From positions 62,001-126,000 of the forward strand of contig NZ_JAURYU010000011.1 of assembly GCF_030653755.1 (NCBI RefSeq): DNA of 64,000 bases. The letters run 5' to 3'. The notes under the pieces were generated by a model. It had not been told where the DNA came from. It saw only the letters and a list, made by a program, of their open reading frames with translations, and did not search any database. Position numbers and translations under genes: made by a program. This stretch comes from Methylotenera sp. (GTDB taxonomy: Bacteria > Pseudomonadota > Gammaproteobacteria > Burkholderiales > Methylophilaceae). Below, piece by piece: positions 10,391-18,377 of this stretch; position 1 is the first letter of the stretch, and every line of letters begins with the position of its first letter.

Positions 10391-10930
10391 ATGATGACAT
10401 CTAGAATGCGATTATATTTACATCGTATGCACCAGTTAGATAGCAATGTATGTGTGGCGGTTAACCATACAAGCCGATATAAACTAGTGCGAGATAGTTT
10501 TAGAATGGTCAGCCGATTAGGCGATGGTGTGTTCTGGTACGTGCTGATGATGACAATCTTGCTTATTAAGGGTAGTGATGGTTTTGTCCCTGTGTTACAT
10601 ATGGGGTTGGCTGGATTATCTGGTACGTTGTTGTATAAGTGGTTAAAGGGTAAAACCCTACGCCCACGGCCTTATGAAGTTAGGCAGGATATCTGGTTAA
10701 CAGGGGCGCCGCTTGATAAATTTAGTTTTCCATCAGGACATACCTTACATGCTGTTGTGTTTAGTGCGGTGGCTTTAAGTTACTATCCTCAACTGTCATT
10801 TGTATTAGTACCCTTTACGCTAATGGTTGGTTTGTCTCGCGTTGTCTTAGGGTTGCACTATCCTAGTGATGTATTGGCTGGTGCTGTTATTGGCGTAGTG
10901 TTAGCGATGCTGTCTTTTTTAGTGATTTAG
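10391..10930 (+). CDS. PAP2-family membrane lipid phosphatase
   Basis: A 179-aa integral membrane phosphatase with the complete PAP2 signature: K86-x6-R93-P94 (KGKTLRPRP), PSGH at 114-117 and SRVVLGLHYPSD with the catalytic His156 and Asp160. Members act on phosphatidic acid, phosphatidylglycerophosphate, undecaprenyl diphosphate or similar lipids; the substrate cannot be read from sequence. GGAGG lies upstream of the ATG at 10391 (another ATG overlaps at 10394). Its neighbours are a phospholipase-C-like gene and a glycosyltransferase, and Pho-box-like repeats precede it, so release of diacylglycerol or recycling of a lipid phosphate during phosphate limitation is a reasonable inference. Confidence 0.9.
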   Translation: MMTSRMRLYLHRMHQLDSNVCVAVNHTSRYKLVRDSFRMVSRLGDGVFWYVLMMTILLIKGSDGFVPVLHMGLAGLSGTLLYKWLKGKTLRPRPYEVRQDIWLTGAPLDKFSFPSGHTLHAVVFSAVALSYYPQLSFVLVPFTLMVGLSRVVLGLHYPSDVLAGAVIGVVLAMLSFLVI

Positions 10931-10944
10931 CGATAAGCTAAATC
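10924..10944. terminator. Hairpin between convergent PAP2 and phospholipase-like genes
   Basis: GATTTAGC (10924-10931) and GCTAAATC (10937-10944) form a perfect 8-bp stem with a 5-nt loop overlapping the PAP2 stop codon. There is no strong T-run, so its role as a terminator is tentative. Confidence 0.4.
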
Positions 10945-10973
10945 TGCTGTGGTGTGATGTTTTAGTGACCAAC

Positions 10974-11825
10974 TCATGATAAGTGTTTTGGTTTAATGAA
11001 GTATTGCACAGGTTGAGGGTGTGTTTGGCGCAAGTGATCTAAACAAGCTTCACGCCAGAGTTCTAATTGATCTATGCTGATGTTCTTTAGCTCAGCTTCA
11101 TATGCAGGTTGGTTTCCGTTAAGTACTTCACCAATATCGGCCAACGCTATCTGTGTTTTTGCTATGTAGTATACAAAATTCTTGCTAACTTGCTTGTCAG
11201 CTAAGCGTGCAACTTTGTGAATTATCTGTGGCAGCTTAATACTTCTTAATAGCCTATCACCTAATGCTAGACGTTTAATTGCAGTGCGTGTGATATGTGT
11301 ATCGCAATTAAAGTGAACTGAAATAAAGTTCGTCATTACTGCGCTGTGTTTTGTGAGTAAAGCATGTGGTGATGTGTTGATCAGTGGTGCTAAATACGCA
11401 TCCATAGCCCATTCAGAAGTAATATGCGTGAACATGGTGCTTTTAAACCACATGGCCTCATGTGCTGGTACAAAATGATGATGTGCAATCACATCAATAT
11501 ACAAATGACTAGCGTAACCGATTGCAATCGCAGTTTCTTCATCAGATTCCGCAGCGTTAATGAGCTGGTGAGTCTTTTCCCATAAGTGAGTTCTTTTGAA
11601 GTGGTGACTAATAAGTGCCAAGTCAGGAATGCATGCGCCCGCCATCACTAAATCAGGAAATCTTTTAATAGCCCTTTGCAATTTTGGGTCTAATAATGGC
11701 ATTGCCCATAATAATGATTGCGCAAAATAAAGATGGGTAAACAGCCCCCATGCGTTTGCATCCGCTGAGTATGCACAGCATGGTAGCCACCAGTAATATT
11801 TTTTGATGAAGTCTGGTATTTTCAT
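10974..11825 (-). CDS. Zinc-dependent phospholipase C-like protein (PF00882-type)
   Basis: A 283-aa protein with the spaced His/Asp pattern of the Zn_dep_PLPC family: WGLFTH (26-31), GACIPD (Asp68), H74/H75 and KRTH (H80), then GYASHLYIDVIAHHHFVPAH (His107, Asp111, His116-122) and HITSEW (His134, Glu138). In B. cereus phospholipase C such residues and the mature N-terminal Trp bind three zinc ions. ANA before Trp26 resembles a signal-peptidase site, but the preceding stretch is poorly hydrophobic, so export is uncertain. Family members hydrolyse phospholipids to diacylglycerol, but many are uncharacterised. It is convergent with PAP2 and divergent from a lipid-type glycosyltransferase. Confidence 0.7.
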   Translation of the reverse strand: MKIPDFIKKYYWWLPCCAYSADANAWGLFTHLYFAQSLLWAMPLLDPKLQRAIKRFPDLVMAGACIPDLALISHHFKRTHLWEKTHQLINAAESDEETAIAIGYASHLYIDVIAHHHFVPAHEAMWFKSTMFTHITSEWAMDAYLAPLINTSPHALLTKHSAVMTNFISVHFNCDTHITRTAIKRLALGDRLLRSIKLPQIIHKVARLADKQVSKNFVYYIAKTQIALADIGEVLNGNQPAYEAELKNISIDQLELWREACLDHLRQTHPQPVQYFIKPKHLS

Positions 11826-11848
11826 GCCAGCTACTGTGCCAATTGAAT

Positions 11849-11876
11849 GTGATGCTAATATGACATTAGCATGATG
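11849..11876 (-). promoter_or_regulatory. Operator-like dyad / weak Pho-like box upstream of phospholipase gene
   Basis: ATGCTAAT (11852-11859) and ATTAGCAT (11865-11872) form a perfect 8-bp inverted repeat with a 5-nt spacer, 27-47 nt upstream of the start codon. Read on the minus strand the same stretch contains CATCAT and TGTCAT 11 bp apart, so it also fits a weak PhoB half-site pair. Which reading matters is not clear. Confidence 0.4.
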
Positions 11877-11915
11877 TTTTTATGCAGAAAATGATGAGGT
11901 TAGTTATCTTTGATT

Positions 11916-11932
11916 GTTCATGAAACTGTCAT
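11916..11932 (+). promoter_or_regulatory. PhoB box upstream of glycosyltransferase
   Basis: GTTCAT (11916-11921) and TGTCAT (11927-11932) are 11 bp apart. A TATATT -10 candidate begins 10 nt downstream (11943-11948), the geometry of class PhoB promoters, and the start codon follows at 11995. Confidence 0.65.
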
Positions 11933-11994
11933 ATAGCGTGTTTATATTGTTGGTGACGAAATAGAATTTATTAACAAATAGGTGAGCAACGCGT

Positions 11995-13209
11995 ATGAAG
12001 ATACTATTCATTTCTGATGTATATTTTCCACGTATCAATGGCGTATCAACTTCAATTAGAACCTTTGTTGAGCAGATGCAAGGCTTAGGGCATGAAGTAC
12101 ATTTAATCGCGCCAGACTATGGCGTTTACACTCAAGATGAATCGTGGATTAAGCGCATACCAGCACGCAGTATTTATTTTGATCCTGAAGACAAGCTAAT
12201 GAAATATGGGGAGGCAATTCAACGCCTACCTAGGCTACGTCGGGAAAAATATGACATTGTGCATGTGCATACTCCTTTTGTGGCGCATTATCTAGGGCTT
12301 AAGTTAGCGCGTGAGTTAAATGTGCCATGTGTAGAAACTTACCATACTTTTTTTGAAGATTACTTACATCATTACTTGCCTTGGATACCAAAGCCAATGG
12401 CACGTGGCGTGGCCAGAATGATTTCTAAGCGACAATGTAATGCTGTTGATGCGATTGTTGCACCATCGCAGCCTATGCTTGATGTGTTGCGCGGCTACGG
12501 TGTGTCTGTGAACGCTGAGGTAGTGCCTACAGGCTTGCAAATGCAGAGCTTTAAGGATGCTGATGGTCAGGCCTTTAGGCAAAAGTACGAGATTCCTTTA
12601 GAGCGGCCAATGCTCTTATATGTAGGTCGTGTAGCATTTGAAAAGAATATTTCATTTTTGCTTGAAATGGCCAGTGTGCTAGTTAAAGAAGTACCTGATG
12701 TATTGCTGGTGATCACGGGTGAGGGGCCAGCTGAAGCAAGCCTGCATCAACTGACACAGCAACTTTGCATATCGAATAACGTTAAATTTATTGGATACTT
12801 AGATCGCGAGCGCGAACTTAATGCTTGTTATCAGGCCGCAGATATATTTGTGTTTGCTTCAAAAAGTGAAACACAAGGCCTTGTGCTACTAGAGGCTATG
12901 GCGCAAGGTACACCAGTTGTAGCGATTGCAGAGCTTGGTACAGCATCAATATTGGTGAATGGTGAGGGAGCGCTGATCGCACCTGATCATGTTATCGGTT
13001 TTGCAGATAAGGTGAAGCATTTATTGATTTACCCTGAGGAGCGATTTGAGCTTGGTGTGCGTGCCAGATCTTATGTGCTTGCAAATTGGACTGCGTCAAT
13101 ACAGGCAGAGCGTATGGTGCAGTTTTATGCCACAATTATGCATGCTAACGTATCTGCTGATAAGAATAGCCAGCTAAGCATTACGCAGAAACATGTTGTG
13201 ATTGATTAA
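11995..13209 (+). CDS. GT4-family glycosyltransferase (probable diacylglycerol/lipid glycosyltransferase)
   Basis: A 404-aa GT-B fold enzyme. The N-terminal half begins KILFISDVYFPRINGVSTSI, typical of GT4 enzymes acting on lipids (diacylglycerol glucosyl-, mannosyl- or sulfoquinovosyl-transferases). The C-terminal half has YVGRVAFEKNI and the EX7E motif in SKSETQGLVLLEAMAQG; SETQGL is common in diacylglycerol glycosyltransferases. There is no signal peptide. Donor and acceptor are not determinable by eye; a mannosyltransferase acting on another lipid is an alternative. A Pho box and a divergent phospholipase-C-like gene suggest glycolipid synthesis when phosphate is scarce. A GGTGAG Shine-Dalgarno lies upstream and a strong terminator follows. 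Confidence 0.82.
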   Translation: MKILFISDVYFPRINGVSTSIRTFVEQMQGLGHEVHLIAPDYGVYTQDESWIKRIPARSIYFDPEDKLMKYGEAIQRLPRLRREKYDIVHVHTPFVAHYLGLKLARELNVPCVETYHTFFEDYLHHYLPWIPKPMARGVARMISKRQCNAVDAIVAPSQPMLDVLRGYGVSVNAEVVPTGLQMQSFKDADGQAFRQKYEIPLERPMLLYVGRVAFEKNISFLLEMASVLVKEVPDVLLVITGEGPAEASLHQLTQQLCISNNVKFIGYLDRERELNACYQAADIFVFASKSETQGLVLLEAMAQGTPVVAIAELGTASILVNGEGALIAPDHVIGFADKVKHLLIYPEERFELGVRARSYVLANWTASIQAERMVQFYATIMHANVSADKNSQLSITQKHVVID

Positions 13210-13241
13210 TAGTTAATTGCCCCTGCTAGCGTAAGGGGGCG

Positions 13242-13282
13242 CCAAATAACAAAGGCCAACATTGTTGGCCTTTGTTATTTGG
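13242..13282. terminator. Strong hairpin terminator after the glycosyltransferase
   Basis: A perfect 19-bp inverted repeat, CCAAATAACAAAGGCCAAC (13242-13260) with its complement at 13264-13282 around ATT. Both strands carry T-rich right arms, so it can serve the convergent glycosyltransferase and pstB transcripts. Confidence 0.8.
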
Positions 13283-13302
13283 GTAAGAATCTACTTGATT
13301 TA

Positions 13303-13404
13303 GCTTTTACTAACTAACCAGATTTATAAAGTTATTTAGTAAAAGCACCCAGCTAGTTAAAGTTAGTTAGCTAGTAAAATCATCTAGCTTATAAAGTTAG
13401 TTAG
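13303..13404. repeat. Degenerate repeats between glycosyltransferase and pstB
   Basis: GCTTTTACTAA (13303-13313) is an inverted repeat of TTAGTAAAAGC (13336-13346). A TATAAAGTTA(T/G)TTAG unit occurs near 13324 and again near 13390, and AGTTAGTTAG / TAGCTAG variants fill the space between. This is a low-complexity, slippage-prone spacer ending in the pstB stop region. Confidence 0.5.
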
Positions 13405-14180
13405 CCGAATTTACCAGTAATGTAATCTTCAGTTTCTTTACGGGTAGGGCGTGTGAAGATGCGGTCAGTTTCACCATGTTCAATCAGTTCGCCTAAATAC
13501 ATATAGGCTGTGTAATCAGAAACACGTGCGGCCTGTTGCATGTTGTGGGTCACGACAAGAATCGTTAGCTTGTTACGTAACTCACTCATTAACTCTTCAA
13601 TATTTGCGGTTGCGATTGGATCTAATGCTGAAGTCGGTTCATCAAACAGCATAATCTCAGGGTCGGTTGCCAGTGCGCGTGCAATACATAAACGTTGCTG
13701 CTGACCGCCTGATAAATTGAAGGCTAGGTCTTGCAATCTGTCTTTTACCTCATTCCAAAGTGCAGCGCCCTTTAAAGCCTCTTCTACTTTATCATCAACA
13801 ATGCGTCTATTTTTTTCGCCACGTACACGTAAACCATACGCCACGTTTTCATAAATAGATTTTGGAAATGGATTAGGTTTTTGAAACACCATGCTAATAC
13901 GCATGCGTACTTCAATCGGGTCTACATTTTTCTCTAGGATATTGGTGTTATCTGGATGCATGATAATTTGACCCTCATACTTGTTGCCAGGGTATAAGTC
14001 ATGCATACGGTTAAAGCAGCGTAAAAATGTAGATTTACCGCAACCAGACGGTCCAATCAGTGCAGTAATTTTATTTTCATACAAAGGCATAGAAACGTTT
14101 TTTACTGCATTATTGCCACCGTTATAAAAAAAACTGAGGTTACGTGCTTCAGCTTTTACTGGTGTAGTTGATGTCATCAT
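13401..14180 (-). CDS. pstB: Phosphate ABC transporter ATP-binding protein PstB
   Basis: ATPase subunit of the high-affinity phosphate importer PstSCAB. The 259 residues contain Walker [10 protein letters not shown], the Q-loop region [17 protein letters not shown] (family-specific), the signature [14 protein letters not shown], Walker [14 protein letters not shown] and the switch His in VTHNMQQA. Last gene of the pstSCAB run; it lies 44 nt after pstA. No phoU follows: the next gene is the convergent glycosyltransferase. Confidence 0.97.
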   Translation of the reverse strand: MMTSTTPVKAEARNLSFFYNGGNNAVKNVSMPLYENKITALIGPSGCGKSTFLRCFNRMHDLYPGNKYEGQIIMHPDNTNILEKNVDPIEVRMRISMVFQKPNPFPKSIYENVAYGLRVRGEKNRRIVDDKVEEALKGAALWNEVKDRLQDLAFNLSGGQQQRLCIARALATDPEIMLFDEPTSALDPIATANIEELMSELRNKLTILVVTHNMQQAARVSDYTAYMYLGELIEHGETDRIFTRPTRKETEDYITGKFG

Positions 14181-14224
14181 GAGAATTTAGATTCCTGTTG
14201 ATAAATATAGAGATAAGTCGTGCA

Positions 14225-15163
14225 TTACCATTTAATGTTTTTACGCATTTTGTAACGCATTCTGATGGCAAAGCCGTTCATAATTAGTGTCACTAAAATG
14301 ATAATCACCCCAGCGGCTGCGGCGTTAACATGGAATGCTTCACTTGGACGTGATAACCAACTAAACATCTGAATCGGTAAAACTGTGAAGCCTGATGATA
14401 GCCATTCAAAGTTAAGAAATGGCGCAGTTGTTGTCACAGGAGATGGTGGTAAAAATGCAATGAATGTCAGTGCGCCAATGGTAATAATCGGTGCAGTTTC
14501 CCCAATTGCGCGCGCCATGCCGATAATGACACCAGTTAAAATACCGCCAAAAGAATACTTAATGACGTGGTCATATACCACTTGCCATTTGGTTGCCCCT
14601 ACAGCGTAGGCCGCCTCACGAATCGCAATAGGGATGCTACGTATTGACTCACGGGTTGCGACAATCACGACAGGTAAAATTAATAAACCTAAAGTAAGGC
14701 CTGCTGTGACGATACTTTGGCCTAGGTCTAAAATGTAAACAAATAAGCCAAGTGCTAATAAGCCGTAAATAATTGAAGGCACAGCCGCTAAGTTTGAAAC
14801 GTTGATTTCAATCAGGTCCGAAAACCAGTTTTTTGGTGCGTATTCTTCAAGATAAATAGCCGCCATGACGCCCATCGGGACTGCTGACAAAAAGGTTACC
14901 AGCATCACTAATGATGAACCAACTAATGCGGATAATAATCCAGCACTAGACGCACGACGTGATGGGAAGTCTGTATAGAAACTTAAAGATAATAGTTTAG
15001 GGTAACCTTGGAGGACTAAATCAATAAACAGCGTTAATAGCGTAATAAGGCCAACCATTAAGCACAGTAAACCGATGATAGAGAAAATATAATCATTGAG
15101 TTTATGCCGTTGAATCATGGCACGTACTTCATTCAGGTTTTTAGTTTGTTGCTTGTTCATCAT
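14225..15163 (-). CDS. pstA: Phosphate ABC transporter permease PstA
   Basis: Inner-membrane permease subunit (312 aa) with about six transmembrane segments and the binding-protein-dependent transport motif region REAAYAVGATKWQ, which contacts PstB, followed by IIGMARAIGETAPIITIGA. Its start codon overlaps the pstC stop by one base (TAATG), indicating translational coupling. Confidence 0.96.
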   Translation of the reverse strand: MMNKQQTKNLNEVRAMIQRHKLNDYIFSIIGLLCLMVGLITLLTLFIDLVLQGYPKLLSLSFYTDFPSRRASSAGLLSALVGSSLVMLVTFLSAVPMGVMAAIYLEEYAPKNWFSDLIEINVSNLAAVPSIIYGLLALGLFVYILDLGQSIVTAGLTLGLLILPVVIVATRESIRSIPIAIREAAYAVGATKWQVVYDHVIKYSFGGILTGVIIGMARAIGETAPIITIGALTFIAFLPPSPVTTTAPFLNFEWLSSGFTVLPIQMFSWLSRPSEAFHVNAAAAGVIIILVTLIMNGFAIRMRYKMRKNIKW

Positions 15164-16110
15164 TAGTACCTCTCGCTATATTTCTTGCGGGTAATGTGGC
15201 CGATAATATTGAGCGTCAATGTCATTAGCATCAAGACTAAGCCTGCTGCAAAAATACTTTGATAGCCAATACTGCCATGCGGTAAGTCACCCATGGCAAC
15301 TTGCACGATATAAGCAGTAATGGTGGCAGCGGCATCCATCGGGTTAAACGTTAAGTTTGGTTGTTGGCCAGCCGCGATTGCAACTACCATGGTCTCCCCA
15401 ATCGCACGTGAGATACCTAAAATATAAGCAGCAACAATCCCTGAAACTGCGGCAGGGGTGACCACCCTAATGGCTGTTTGAAAACGCGTTGCACCCATCG
15501 CATAAGAGCCTTCGCGCATGCTCATTGGCACAGCACGCATGGCATCTTCTGATAGCGAGGCAATGTATGGGATAATCATAATGCCAATCACGATGCCAGA
15601 GCTCAACATATTAAATGTTGGCAAGCCCGGTATTATTTTTTGTAAAAGTGGCGTGATAAATAGTAGCGCAAAGAAACCGAACTCAATGCTTGGTACGCCT
15701 GCTAACAACTCTAAGATTGGTTTCACTGTTTCACGCACACGGTGTGACGCAAACTCTGAAAGATAGATAGCACTGATGGTACCAATAGGTACAGCAATTA
15801 ATAGTGCAACGCCAGTGACAGTAAGCGTACCAGAAACTAAAGGCAATATACCGTAGCGTGGGTTTTCAAATAACGGTGTCCATACAGTATCTGTCAGAAA
15901 GTCTGATATAGAGACATGTTCAAAGAAACCATAAGATTCGTATAATAGAATGCCCATAATCGCAGCAGTCGTTAATACTGCAGAGAATGCAGCTAGCATT
16001 AAAATGAATTCAATCACTCGCTCTTTTAAGTGGCGATTGAAGTTCTTAGATAAGCGATCACTAATTTGAGGCGTTAATGAGTTATTTAGCACTTGGGTTA
16101 CCGTATTCAC
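15163..16110 (-). CDS. pstC: Phosphate ABC transporter permease PstC
   Basis: Second permease subunit (315 aa) forming the phosphate channel with PstA. It has about six transmembrane helices and the coupling loop REGSYAMGATRFQ, then ILGISRAIGETMVVAIAAG. It follows pstS after 93 nt containing a large hairpin, and overlaps pstA by one base. Confidence 0.96.
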   Translation of the reverse strand: MNTVTQVLNNSLTPQISDRLSKNFNRHLKERVIEFILMLAAFSAVLTTAAIMGILLYESYGFFEHVSISDFLTDTVWTPLFENPRYGILPLVSGTLTVTGVALLIAVPIGTISAIYLSEFASHRVRETVKPILELLAGVPSIEFGFFALLFITPLLQKIIPGLPTFNMLSSGIVIGIMIIPYIASLSEDAMRAVPMSMREGSYAMGATRFQTAIRVVTPAAVSGIVAAYILGISRAIGETMVVAIAAGQQPNLTFNPMDAAATITAYIVQVAMGDLPHGSIGYQSIFAAGLVLMLMTLTLNIIGHITRKKYSERY

Positions 16111-16147
16111 GTGATATGTACCAGCTAGTTTATATTATTTGTAAAGC

Positions 16148-16192
16148 GGCGCTTGTCTGAAACATAAAAAATATGTATTTCAAACAAGCGTC
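16148..16192 (-). other. Intra-operon hairpin between pstS and pstC
   Basis: GCGCTTGTCTGAAACAT (16149-16165) pairs with ATGTATTTCAAACAAGCGTC (16173-16192) with few mismatches around an A-rich loop. On the transcribed strand there is no T-run directly after the stem. Such stem-loops after a binding-protein gene commonly stabilise that part of the message or cause partial termination, giving more PstS than permease; that is inference here. Confidence 0.6.
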
Positions 16193-16203
16193 AGTTAAGC
16201 ATG

Positions 16204-17205
16204 CTATTTAATACGTGCTAGCAACTCTTCAATTTTTACACCAACTTCAGATTTTCCACCAAAGCCAGAACCTGGTTTAAGTGCTTTCCAGTGAGTAATC
16301 ACGGCTTTTTGTTCTTTAGCTGGTAAAGCTACATATTTTACTTCCTCGATCAAAGGTTTGCTGTTTTCTAAATAATAGTTAACAAATGCTTTCACTTCTG
16401 GTTTGAAAGCAGCAGCCGTTGCATTCACATAAATAAAGATAGGACGAGCTAGTGGCTGATAAGTGCCATCTTCAATTGATGCTTTTGATGGTAATACAGC
16501 TGGTTTTCCAGCTTTTTCGATAATAGCCACTGCAGTTAATTTGTCTTGGTTTTCTTCATAGTAAGCATAACCAAAGTAACCAAGTGCACCTTTATCACCT
16601 ACCACACCTTTAACCAAGACATTGTCATCTTCAGATGCGGTGAAATCACCACGGCTAGATTTAGCTTTGCCAACAATCGCTTCCGTAAAGTAATCAAACG
16701 TACCTGAGTCAGCACCTGGGCCATATAGCTTAACTGGTGTATTTGGCCATGCAGGGTTTACTTGATTCCAAGTTTTTACTTTACCTTGAGCCGCTGGTTC
16801 CCATAATTTCTTAAGTTCTGCCGCTGTCATTTTCTTAGCGAAGTCATTTTGAGGGTTGATGACAACAGTTAATGCGTCATAGGCTACTGGTAATTCAATA
16901 AACTGTACGCCAGCCTCTTTACATGCATCAATTTCTTTTTGCAGAATAGGGCGTGATGCATTTTGTACATCAGTTTCACCACGGCAGAATTTTTTGAAGC
17001 CGCCGCCAGTGCCTGAAACACCTACGGTTACCTTGGTTTTTGTTGCTTTTTGAAACTCTTCTGCAACCGCCTCAGTAATTGGGTAAACAGTGCTGGAGCC
17101 GTCAATTTTAACAATTTTTTCAGCTGCAACAGCCATGGTTGGTAGTGCAAATAATGATGCAACTAAACCGGCTATTGATGAGTATTTAGTAAACTGGTAA
17201 TTCAT
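16204..17205 (-). CDS. pstS: Phosphate-binding periplasmic protein PstS
   Basis: Periplasmic receptor delivering phosphate to PstCA. The 333 residues start with a signal peptide (cleavage near AVA-AEK, about residue 28) followed by [19 protein letters not shown], then [19 protein letters not shown], and [15 protein letters not shown] in the second lobe, matching the phosphate-contacting Ser/Thr/Arg/Asp regions of the family. Preceded by a very good Pho box with a fitting -10, it heads the pstSCAB operon. Confidence 0.97.
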   Translation of the reverse strand: MNYQFTKYSSIAGLVASLFALPTMAVAAEKIVKIDGSSTVYPITEAVAEEFQKATKTKVTVGVSGTGGGFKKFCRGETDVQNASRPILQKEIDACKEAGVQFIELPVAYDALTVVINPQNDFAKKMTAAELKKLWEPAAQGKVKTWNQVNPAWPNTPVKLYGPGADSGTFDYFTEAIVGKAKSSRGDFTASEDDNVLVKGVVGDKGALGYFGYAYYEENQDKLTAVAIIEKAGKPAVLPSKASIEDGTYQPLARPIFIYVNATAAAFKPEVKAFVNYYLENSKPLIEEVKYVALPAKEQKAVITHWKALKPGSGFGGKSEVGVKIEELLARIK

Positions 17206-17252
17206 TTGATGCTCCTTATGAGAGTAGTCTGTTGTTAAACTTTACGTATCAT

Positions 17253-17280
17253 ATGAAGCTATTGTGACAATATAATGACA
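17253..17280 (-). promoter_or_regulatory. PhoB box of pstS promoter
   Basis: On the minus strand TGTCAT, TGTCAC and CTTCAT occur exactly 11 bp apart (plus-strand positions 17275-17280, 17264-17269, 17253-17258). A TATGAT -10 lies 10 nt beyond the second half-site. The box ends 48 nt before the pstS start codon. This is the clearest PhoB operator in the window and calibrates the others. Confidence 0.88.
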
Positions 17281-17307
17281 AAAAATAAATTAGTAAAATG
17301 AACAAAT

Positions 17308-17336
17308 AAAAAGGGGCTAAATTTAAGCCCCTTTTT
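17308..17336 (-). terminator. Terminator after pit
   Basis: On the minus strand AAAAAGGGGCT pairs with AGCCCCTTTTT around a short A/T loop, with the T-run included. It insulates the pstS promoter from the pit operon. Confidence 0.85.
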
Positions 17337-17368
17337 TACCATCCATACTGATTATTTCATACTATTGA

Positions 17369-18367
17369 TTACATGAAAGTGCGGCCTAAGTGATAACCCG
17401 CAGCAGCCATTAATCCAGCACATGGAATGGTCAGCACCCATGCCCATACGATTCTGGAAGCCAAGCCCCAGCGTACGGCAGACATGCGGCGAGACAAGCC
17501 TACACCAATAATGGCACCCGTAATGGTGTGCGTGGTTGAAACTGGAATCCCTAATGCGGTTGCTGAAAATAATGCAATGGCACCAGATGTTTGCGCACAA
17601 AACCCACCTGATGGACGGATGCGCGTAATGCCCATGCCCATGGTGCGTACAATGCGCCAGCCACCAAATAGCGTACCTAAGCCCATTGCCACTTGGCATG
17701 AAATGACCACCCAGAATGGAACATGGAAGTCACCTTGTAAGTAGCCATTTGCATAAAGTAACACAGCAATGATACCCATGGTTTTTTGCGCGTCGTTACC
17801 ACCATGGCCTAAGCTATAGAGTGATGAAGAAATAAATTGTAATTTATTGAATCTTCTTTCAGTTGGGTATGGAGATGCTTTTTCAAACGCCCATAGCGTA
17901 AGTACCATCAATAGTAATGCGAGCAACATGCCGAATAACGGCGACAAAATAATTGCCACTGAAGTTTTAGTGAGGCCTGCAGCGACAATTGAGCCAGTAC
18001 CTGCTTTAGCTACCCCTGCACCTACTAGGCCGCCAACTAATGCATGTGATGACGATGACGGAATACCAAACCACCATGTGATGACGTTCCAAGTAATTGC
18101 ACCGCTTAATGCGCCAAAAATCACAGCATTATCAATCACATCTTTTGAAATAATGCCTTTACCTACGGTATCAGCTACGTGCAAACCAAAAAATAAGAAT
18201 GCGATCAGGTTGAAAAATGCTGCCCATGCCACTGCAGCTTGCGGTGTTAGCAAACGCGTAGATACCATCAGCGCAATGGAGTTAGCTGCGTCATGGAAGC
18301 CATTCATAAAATCAAATATGAGGGCAACCACCACGAGCAACGCCATGATGAGAATTGCGTGATCCAT
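17369..18367 (-). CDS. pit: Low-affinity inorganic phosphate transporter (PiT family)
   Basis: A 332-aa polytopic membrane protein that takes up (metal-)phosphate driven by the proton gradient. The two PiT signature repeats are visible: GFHDAANSIALMVSTRLL near residue 23 in the N-terminal half and LGHGGNDAQKTMGIIAVLL near 187 in the C-terminal half; FGIPSSSSHALVGGLVGAG and GIPVSTTHTITGAIIGVG are further paired PiT motifs. It is 10 nt downstream of the DUF47 gene, so the two are one operon. Confidence 0.94.
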   Translation of the reverse strand: MDHAILIMALLVVVALIFDFMNGFHDAANSIALMVSTRLLTPQAAVAWAAFFNLIAFLFFGLHVADTVGKGIISKDVIDNAVIFGALSGAITWNVITWWFGIPSSSSHALVGGLVGAGVAKAGTGSIVAAGLTKTSVAIILSPLFGMLLALLLMVLTLWAFEKASPYPTERRFNKLQFISSSLYSLGHGGNDAQKTMGIIAVLLYANGYLQGDFHVPFWVVISCQVAMGLGTLFGGWRIVRTMGMGITRIRPSGGFCAQTSGAIALFSATALGIPVSTTHTITGAIIGVGLSRRMSAVRWGLASRIVWAWVLTIPCAGLMAAAGYHLGRTFM

Positions 18368-18377
18368 GATTTACCCC

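Noticed and set aside
17847..18362. 171-codon antisense frame opposite pit
   Set aside because: Overlaps a certain transporter gene on the other strand; no recognisable domain or start signal.
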